Source: Betaproteobacteria bacterium
GTDB lineage: Bacteria > Pseudomonadota > Gammaproteobacteria > Burkholderiales > SG8-39
Direction: 5' to 3'
Assembly: GCA_016713125.1 (NCBI GenBank)
Contig: JADJPT010000005.1
Coordinates: 1-64,000, forward strand
DNA: 64,000 nt
The notes below the pieces were generated by a model, which worked only from the letters and a program-made list of their open reading frames with translations, was not told the origin of the DNA and made no database searches. Each line of letters opens with the position of its first letter. The stretch's first letter is position 1. Positions 57,840 to 64,000 of this stretch are shown here, in pieces. The translations under genes and the position numbers were made by a program.

Positions 57840-59120
57840 ATGCATACCCAAAATGACCCCGTGCGCCCCGCGCGCACCGCAAAGGCAGCGATTCTCGTTT
57901 CTCTGGCCGCGGCACTGGCCGCGTGCGGCGGCAGCCAGCCGCCGGACGGCAAGGGCGGTCCGGGCGGCGCGCCGATGGCCCCGCCGGTGACCGTCGCGGC
58001 GGCCCTGGAGCGCAACGTCAGCGAGTGGGACGAGTTCGTCGGCCGGCTCGAGGCGATCGAGCGGGTCGAGCTGCGCCCGCGCGTCTCGGGTTACATCGAG
58101 AAGATCCATTACGCGCAGGGCGCCGAGGTCGCCAGGGGCGATCTGCTGTTCGAGATAGATGCGCGACCCTTCGAGCAGGAGCTGCGGCGCGCCGACGCAG
58201 CGCTCGCCAGCGCGAAGACCCGGCTCGACCTGGCGGCGGGGGAACTCGCGCGCGTGGAGAAGCTCGTCGAGTCGGGCGCCGTTTCGCGCCAGGAAGTCGA
58301 CGAACGTGCTTCGGCCAGACGCGATGCCGAGAGTTCGTTCAAGTCGGCGCAGGCCGCGCTGGAAACGGCGAACCTGAACCTGGGCTATACCAAGGTGCGC
58401 GCCCCGGTGAGCGGGCGCACCGGCAAGGCGGAGTTGACGGTGGGCAACTACGTGAACGCCGGGCAGAGCGTGCTGACCACGCTGGTTTCACTCGATCCGA
58501 TCTACGTGAGCTTCGAGGCCGACGAACAGGCCTACCTGAAATACTCCGAGCTTTCGCGGCGCGCGGCGGGGTCGCGTGCGGCCAGGAACACGGTGTACAT
58601 GGGGTTGGCCAACGAAACCGGCTATCCGCACAAGGGCGCGGTGGAGTTCGTCGACAACCGCATCAACCCGACCACCGGCACCATCCTCGCGCGCGCCGTG
58701 TTCGACAACCGCGAGCGGCGCTTCACGCCCGGGCTGTTCGCGCGCGTCAAGCTCTCCGGCGCCGGCAGCTTCAACGCGGTGCTGATCGACGACAAGGCGG
58801 TGGGCACCGACCAGTCCAAGCGCTTCGTGCTGGTGGTGGGCGCCGACAACAAGGCCATGTATCGCGAGGTCAGGCTGGGTCCCCTGGTCGACAACCTGCG
58901 CGTGGTGCGCGAGGGCCTGAAGCCCGGCGAGAACATCGTCGTGAACGGCCTGCAGCGCGTGCGGCCCGGCATGCCGGTGCAGCCGAACGTCGTGCCCATG
59001 GATCCGAAAGAGCGACCCAAGCCTGCACCCGTGGGACCGGACGGCAAGCCGGCGGCGCCCGCTGCCGAGTCCAAGGATGCCGCCAAGCCGGAGGCCGCCA
59101 AGTCCGCGGCCGGGAAGTAA
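57840..59120 (+). CDS. RND efflux periplasmic adaptor lipoprotein (AcrA/MexA-like)
   Basis: A 426-residue membrane-fusion protein. Lipobox LAAC with Cys29 after a hydrophobic signal segment. Barrel-sandwich/lipoyl motif VELRPRVSGYIEKIHYAQGA, coiled-coil region about 100-180, then NLGYTKVRAPVSGRTGKAEL and a C-terminal Lys/Pro/Ala-rich tail. ATG 57840 is chosen because it gives a normal lipoprotein signal; ATG 57798 is also in frame. It is the first gene of the tripartite operon under the palindromic operator. Confidence 0.92.
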   Translation: MHTQNDPVRPARTAKAAILVSLAAALAACGGSQPPDGKGGPGGAPMAPPVTVAAALERNVSEWDEFVGRLEAIERVELRPRVSGYIEKIHYAQGAEVARGDLLFEIDARPFEQELRRADAALASAKTRLDLAAGELARVEKLVESGAVSRQEVDERASARRDAESSFKSAQAALETANLNLGYTKVRAPVSGRTGKAELTVGNYVNAGQSVLTTLVSLDPIYVSFEADEQAYLKYSELSRRAAGSRAARNTVYMGLANETGYPHKGAVEFVDNRINPTTGTILARAVFDNRERRFTPGLFARVKLSGAGSFNAVLIDDKAVGTDQSKRFVLVVGADNKAMYREVRLGPLVDNLRVVREGLKPGENIVVNGLQRVRPGMPVQPNVVPMDPKERPKPAPVGPDGKPAAPAAESKDAAKPEAAKSAAGK

Positions 59121-59129
59121 GGAAGCGAC

Positions 59130-62100
59130 ATGCAACATTCCAACCTGTCCAGATTCTTCATAGACCGGCCGCGCTTCGCGGCGGTGCTGTCCATCCTGGT
59201 GTTCGTGGCCGGTGCACTTTCGGTCTGGAAGCTGCCGATCTCGGAGTACCCCGAGGTCGTGCCGCCCTCGGTCGTGGTGCGCGCGGTGTTCCCGGGCGCC
59301 AACCCCAAGGTGCTGGCCGAAACGGTGGCCGCACCGCTGGAGGAGGCGATCAACGGCGTCGAGAACATGCTTTACATGTCCTCGCAGTCCACCACCGACG
59401 GTTCCATGCAGCTGACCGTGACCTTCAAGGTAGGCACCAACGCCGACCAGGCCCAGGTCAACGTGCAGAACCGCATCTCCCAGGTGCTGCCGCGCCTGCC
59501 CGAGACGGTGCGCACCCTGGGCGTGACGGCGGTTAAGAGTGCGCCCGACCTGACCATGGTGGTTCACCTGGTGTCGCCGGACCAGCGCTACGACACGCTG
59601 TACCTGCGCAACTATGCGGTGCTGAACGTCAAGGACGTGCTCGGCCGCATCCCCGGCGTGGGACAGGCCCTGGTGTTCGGCGGCGGCGACTATTCGATGC
59701 GCATCTGGCTGGATCCGCAGAAGGTCGCCTCGCGCGGCATGACCGCCGGCGACGTGACCCGCGCGATCCGCGAACAGAACGTGCGGGTGGCCGCGGGCGG
59801 GGGCGGCAGCCAGCCGGCGGCCAACGGCAATGCCTTCCAGCTCTCGGTGAGCACGCTGGGGCGCCTGTCCACGCCCGAGGAGTTCGGCGAGATCGTTCTG
59901 AAGACCGGCGCCGACAGCTCCACCGTGCGCCTGCGGGACGTGGCGCGCATCGAGCTCGCCTCCAGCGATTACGCCATCAACAGCATGCTGAACAACAAGC
60001 CCGCGGTGGCCGTGGCGATCTTCCAGTCGCCGGGCTCGAACGCACTGCAGCTTTCCTCCAGCGTGCGCGAAAAGATGGCCGACCTGAAGAAGGAGTTCCC
60101 CGAGGGAATGGACTTCTCCATCGTCTACGACCCGACGCAGTTCGTGCGCTCCTCGATCGAGGAGGTGGTCAAGACGCTGCTCGAGGCCATTCTGCTGGTG
60201 GTGATCGTGGTGGTTGTGTTCCTGCAGACCTGGCGCGCTTCGATCATTCCGCTGCTCGCGGTGCCGGTGTCGGTGATCGGCACCTTTGCGGTGATGCTGG
60301 CCGCGGGGTTCTCCATCAACGCGCTGTCGCTGTTCGCGCTGGTGCTGTCCATCGGCATCGTGGTCGATGACGCCATCGTGGTGGTGGAGAACGTGGAGCG
60401 CAACATCGAAGCCGGCCTGAAGCCGCTGGAGGCGGCGCACAAGGCCATGCAGGAGGTGAGCGGCCCCATCATCGCCATCGCCCTGGTGCTGTGCGCGGTG
60501 TTCATCCCGATCGCCTTCATTTCCGGCCTGACGGGGCAGTTCTACCGCCAGTTCGCACTGACCATCGCCATCTCCACGGTGATTTCGGCCTTCAATTCGC
60601 TGACGCTCTCGCCGGCGCTGTGCGCGATCCTGCTGAAACCCCATGACGCGCCGAAGGACTGGTTCGCGCGCCTGCTGGACCGGTTGTTCGGCTGGATCTT
60701 CAGGCCATTCAACCGCGGCTTCACGCGCGGCTCGCACGCCTATTCGTCCGGAGTTTCGCGCGTGCTCGGCCACAAGACGCTGGCGCTGGTGGTGTACGCG
60801 GTGCTGATCGGCGCCACGGCTTTCATGTTCCAGCGCGTGCCCGGGGGCTTCGTGCCCGGCCAGGACAAGCAGTATCTGGTGGGTTTCGCGCAATTGCCCG
60901 ACGGGGCTTCGCTGGACCGCACCAATGAGGTCATCAAGCGCATGTCGGCGATCGCACTCGACCATCCCGGGGTGGAGAACTCGGTGGCGTTCTCCGGGTT
61001 GTCGATCAACGGCTTCACGGTCAGCTCGAATGCCGGCATCGTGTTCGTGACCCTCAAGGACTTCTAGCATCGCAAGGACCCGGCGCAGTACGGCCCGGCG
61101 ATCGCCGGCCAGCTGAACCAGAAGTTCGGCGCCATCGAGGAAGCCTTCGTGATGGTGTTCCCGCCGCCAGCGGTCATGGGTCTGGGCACCATCGGCGGGT
61201 TCAAGATGCAGCTTGAGGACCGCGCCGGCCTTGGCTACGAGGCGCTCTACGAGGCCACGCAGGCCCTGGTTGGGCGCGCCTGGCAGACGCCCGGGCTCGC
61301 CGGCGTGTTCTCCAGCTACCAGATCAACGTGCCGCAGCTTTACGCCGACATCGACAGGGTAAAGGCCAAGCGCATGGGCGTGTCGATGACCGACGTGTTC
61401 GACACCATGCAGGTGTACCTGGGCTCGCTGTACGTGAACGACTTCAACCGCTTCGGTCGCACCTACCAGGTGAAGATGCAGGCCGACGCCCAGTTCCGCA
61501 TGCGCACCGAGGACATCGCGCAGCTCAAGGTGCGCAACGACAAGGGGGAGATGATTCCGCTGGGGTCGCTGCTCAAGGTCGAGCAGAGCTACGGCCCGGA
61601 GCGCGTGCAGCGCTACAACGCCTACCTCGCCGCCGACCTCAATGGCGGGCCGGCGCCCGGCTTCTCCTCGGACCAGGCGCAGGCGGCGATCGAGAAGCTC
61701 GCCAGGGAGACGCTGCCCCATGGCATCACCTACGAGTGGACCGACCTGACCTACCAGCAGATCCTCGCCGGAAATACCGCGATATGGGTGTTTCCGCTGT
61801 GCGTGCTGCTGGTGTTCCTGGTGCTGGCGGCGCAGTACGAGAGCTGGACGCTGCCGCTGGCGGTGATCCTGATCGTGCCCATGTGCCTGCTGGCGGCGAT
61901 CACCGGCGTATGGATCGCGGGGAGGGACAACAACATCTTCACGCAGATAGGCTTGTTCGTGCTTGTGGGGCTGGCGTGCAAGAACGCGATCCTGATCGTC
62001 GAGTTCGCGCGCGAGCTCGAGGAGCAGGGCCGTTCCATCGTCCAGGCGGCGGTCGAGGCCGCGCACCTGCGGTTGCGGCCGATCCTGATGACCTCGCTGG

Positions 62101-62336
62101 CCTTCATCATGGGCGTGGTGCCGCTGGTGCTGTCGTTCGGTGCCGGGGCGGAGATGCGCCAGGCCATGGGTATTGCGGTGTTCGCGGGGATGATAGGCGT
62201 GACGGTGTTCGGCCTGTTCCTGACGCCCGTGTTCTATGTCGTGATACGCACGCTCGCCACGCGCGGGCGTCCGCTCGCCTCGGGGGGCGGCATCGCCGCG
62301 AAGCCCGCGGCGGCCAGGGAGGACGATCGTGTTTGA
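59130..62336 (+). CDS. RND multidrug efflux pump (HAE1 type) with one in-frame stop
   Basis: Inner-membrane proton antiporter of about 1068 codons with the usual two-repeat, 12-helix layout. It starts SNLSRFFIDRPRFAAVLSIL, has the TM4 proton-relay aspartates in SIGIVVDDAIVVVENVERNI, and the C-terminal repeat GLACKNAILIVEFARELEEQ. A TAG at 61065-61067 interrupts VTLKDF(x)HRKDP in frame, where related pumps have a charged or small residue. Both sides share the frame, so it is a single base change. A functional restart downstream is unlikely. It lies ten bases after the adaptor gene. Confidence 0.92.
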
Positions 62337-63771
62337 ACGCCTGAAGATCTGTGCAGTTGCCGGCGCAGCGCTGGCGCTGTCGGCCTGTGCCGGCCTGGAC
62401 AAGGCGCCGGCCAGGCCCGATGTGACGCTGCCGGCGGCCTATCCCGGCGCGGCGGCTTCGGCCGGAGGGGTGGATGCCCGCTGGTGGGAGCTTTACCGCG
62501 ACGAGACGCTGGCCGCGCTGCTGCGCGAGGCGCTGGAGAAGAACCGCGACGTGCGCATCGCCGCCGCACGCATCGTGGAGGCGCGCGCCCTGATCGGACC
62601 GGCCGATCTCGCACGACTGCCGCAGGTATCGGTCGGCGCCGACGGGTCTCGCCAGCAGCTTTCGCAGAACGGGCAGTTCGTGTTCGCACCGGGACAGGAC
62701 CGCCGGCTGTCGCTGTACGGTGCCTCGGTCAACCTCTCCTACGAGGCCGATGTATGGGGCCGTGTGTCCAGCCTCGCACAGGCTGCGCGGGCCGATTTTC
62801 TCGCCACCAGCTATGCCGCCGAGACCGTGCGGATTGCGTTGATCGCCGACGTGGCGGGTGCCTACTTCGACATCCTGGTGCTGCGCGGCGAGGTGCGATA
62901 TACGCGCGAGGCGCTGGCCACGCGCGAGAAGTTCCTCGATCTGACGCGTCGCCGCCATGAAGGTGGCCGCGCCTCGCTGGCCGATGTGGCGCGAGCGGAA
63001 AGCTCGCTGGCCCAGGCACGTGCGCGTCTGCCGCAACTCGAACTGGCGGCTGCGCAGACCGCCAACCGGCTGGCCGTGCTGGTGGGTCGCGGGCTGGCGG
63101 ATCCGGCAGCGCTGGTGCCGGCGGCTGCGACCCTGCCTGCCGCGCCCGAGGTGCCTGCCGGTCTGCCCTCCAGCCTGCTCGAGCGTCGTCCGGACATCCT
63201 TTCCGCCGGCCAGGAGTTGCTGGGCGCCTCCAGTCGCGTGCGCGCGCAGCGCGCGGCACTGCTGCCCACGCTGTCGCTGACCGGAGTGCTGGGCACGCAG
63301 AGCCGTGAGCTGGGCGACCTGTTCACCGGTCCGGCCGGACGCTGGTCGCTGGGCCTGTCGCTACTCGCACCGCTGCTCGACGCGCAACGCAACCGTTATC
63401 AGGTCGAGGCCCAGGAGGCGCGCGAGTTGCAGGCGGCCCTGCGCTATGAGAAGGCCGTCGAGAACGCATTCCGCGAGGTGTCGGATGCGCTGGTCGCCAG
63501 GGTACGGCAGGCCGAAGCGCGCGCTGCCTCCGAGGCGCAGGTCCGCTCCCTGACGCGCCTGGCGGACATCGCCGTCAAGCGCTACGAGGCAGGCATCACC
63601 TCCTACTTCGAGGTGGTCGACGCGCAGACCGAACTGCTGAACGCGCAGATCAATGCCGCCGAGTCGCAGCGCAGCCTGCTGGCGGCCACGGTGCAGTTGT
63701 ACAAGGCGCTGGGCGGCGGCTGGGACCCGCAGGGCGTGCGGGCGGCGCAGGCCGATAGCGCAAGCCGATGA
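62329..63771 (+). CDS. outer-membrane efflux channel lipoprotein (NodT/OprM family)
   Basis: A 480-residue TolC-like channel. GTG 62329 overlaps the pump stop. Signal with lipobox LSAC (Cys20). The repeated coiled-coil halves contain DARWWELYRDETLAALLREA and later TSYFEVVDAQTELLNAQINA, standard for the NodT family. The frame is intact. With the adaptor and pump it completes a tripartite drug or solvent efflux system. Confidence 0.92.
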   Translation: MFERLKICAVAGAALALSACAGLDKAPARPDVTLPAAYPGAAASAGGVDARWWELYRDETLAALLREALEKNRDVRIAAARIVEARALIGPADLARLPQVSVGADGSRQQLSQNGQFVFAPGQDRRLSLYGASVNLSYEADVWGRVSSLAQAARADFLATSYAAETVRIALIADVAGAYFDILVLRGEVRYTREALATREKFLDLTRRRHEGGRASLADVARAESSLAQARARLPQLELAAAQTANRLAVLVGRGLADPAALVPAAATLPAAPEVPAGLPSSLLERRPDILSAGQELLGASSRVRAQRAALLPTLSLTGVLGTQSRELGDLFTGPAGRWSLGLSLLAPLLDAQRNRYQVEAQEARELQAALRYEKAVENAFREVSDALVARVRQAEARAASEAQVRSLTRLADIAVKRYEAGITSYFEVVDAQTELLNAQINAAESQRSLLAATVQLYKALGGGWDPQGVRAAQADSASR

Positions 63772-63856
63772 CGGCGATGTGAATTTGCAACCACGGGCGT
63801 GGCGTGGCTTGGGTAGACTAAGGGCGTCCAGATCACTACCCAGCAAGGAGATCGCC

Positions 63857-64000
63857 ATGGCAGCCACGCAGATGAATACGGGCATCAGCACCAAGGATCG
63901 CGCGAAGATCGCCGAGGGGCTTTCCCGGCTCCTCGCCGATACCTACACGGTGTACCTCAAGACGCACAACTTCCACTGGAACGTGGAAGGGCCGATGTTC
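63857..64000 (+). CDS. dps: Dps/ferritin-like DNA-protection protein, 3'-truncated by the window
   Basis: The first 48 residues: MAATQMNTGISTKDRAKIAE, then GLSRLLADTYTVYLKTHNFH and WNVEGPMF. The KTHNFHWNVEGPMF stretch carries the first ferroxidase ligands of Dps (His and Asp/Glu region). Dps stores iron and protects DNA in starvation and peroxide stress. AAGGAG is 7-12 bases upstream of ATG 63857. A TAGACT box at 63814-63819 is a possible -10. Confidence 0.9.
   Translation, partial: MAATQMNTGISTKDRAKIAEGLSRLLADTYTVYLKTHNFHWNVEGPMF

Noticed and set aside
61065..61067. Idea that UAG or UGA is recoded in this organism
   Set aside because: TAG and TGA end many normal genes here; three isolated internal stops among many indels are better explained by base errors or mutation.
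58488..62402. Long minus-strand open frame opposite the RND pump
   Set aside because: Same low-complexity antisense signature; the plus strand carries the real adaptor and pump motifs.

Overview
The window looks like a high-GC betaproteobacterial chromosome, most likely Burkholderiales (Alcaligenaceae- or Comamonadaceae-like). The basis is the glyA-nrdR-ribD-ribE order, several Bug-type (TctC) solute receptors, a phasin, strong G/C third-position bias and TAAAAT-type -10 boxes. No rRNA, tRNA or CRISPR array was seen. Many reading frames carry one-base indels, typically one missing G or C, and three otherwise intact genes carry one in-frame stop. Part of this looks like uncorrected long-read error. 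Some genes (the ndh-like gene, the AT-rich island genes) are damaged far more densely and may be truly decaying.

Layout. 1-6980: end of an MFS transporter, glyA, nrdR, ribD, ribE, an acyl-CoA dehydrogenase and a broken NDH-2 gene. 7055-13058: two alpha/beta hydrolases, a polysaccharide deacetylase, a TTC38-like TPR protein and asnS. 13192-16859: two small secreted proteins, a DUF3014 protein, and a GntR/HutC regulator beside a Rieske oxygenase with a perfect 16-bp palindrome between them. 16900-25219: a VOC protein, a MocR regulator diverging from an ALDH7-type aldehyde dehydrogenase, then Bug receptor, nitrilase-family amidase, Bug receptor and amidohydrolase, which read as one catabolic cluster for a nitrogenous compound.

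25220-28230 is visibly AT-rich and foreign. It holds three decayed, tightly spaced uncharacterised genes (A, B, C). A and C share an N-terminal motif and B has a conserved-looking R-x6-H motif. It is followed by a BrnT/BrnA toxin-antitoxin pair with a palindromic operator. 28894-34373 returns to host-like genes: hrpA, an EI24/CysZ-like membrane protein, a secreted repeat protein and a DoxX protein.

34387-42509 is a minus-strand operon: SnoaL-like protein, two ABC permeases flanking an ATPase, periplasmic receptor, FAD monooxygenase, VOC (extradiol-type) protein and FAH-family hydrolase. Its regulator is a divergent FCD-GntR gene. Phased TGCATGCA sites sit inside the operon promoter and at the regulator start codon. 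It reads as uptake plus hydroxylation, ring cleavage and hydrolysis of an aromatic compound.

42506-53412: a molybdopterin oxidoreductase, a two-gene ABC exporter, a CinA-like protein, phasin, three EamA transporters around a GalT/HIT-like transferase, and gluQ. 53500-57669: thioredoxin, LysR, pirin, WrbA, second pirin, TetR. 57840-63771: an RND tripartite efflux system (adaptor, pump, outer-membrane channel) diverging from tetR across a double palindromic operator. The window ends inside dps.
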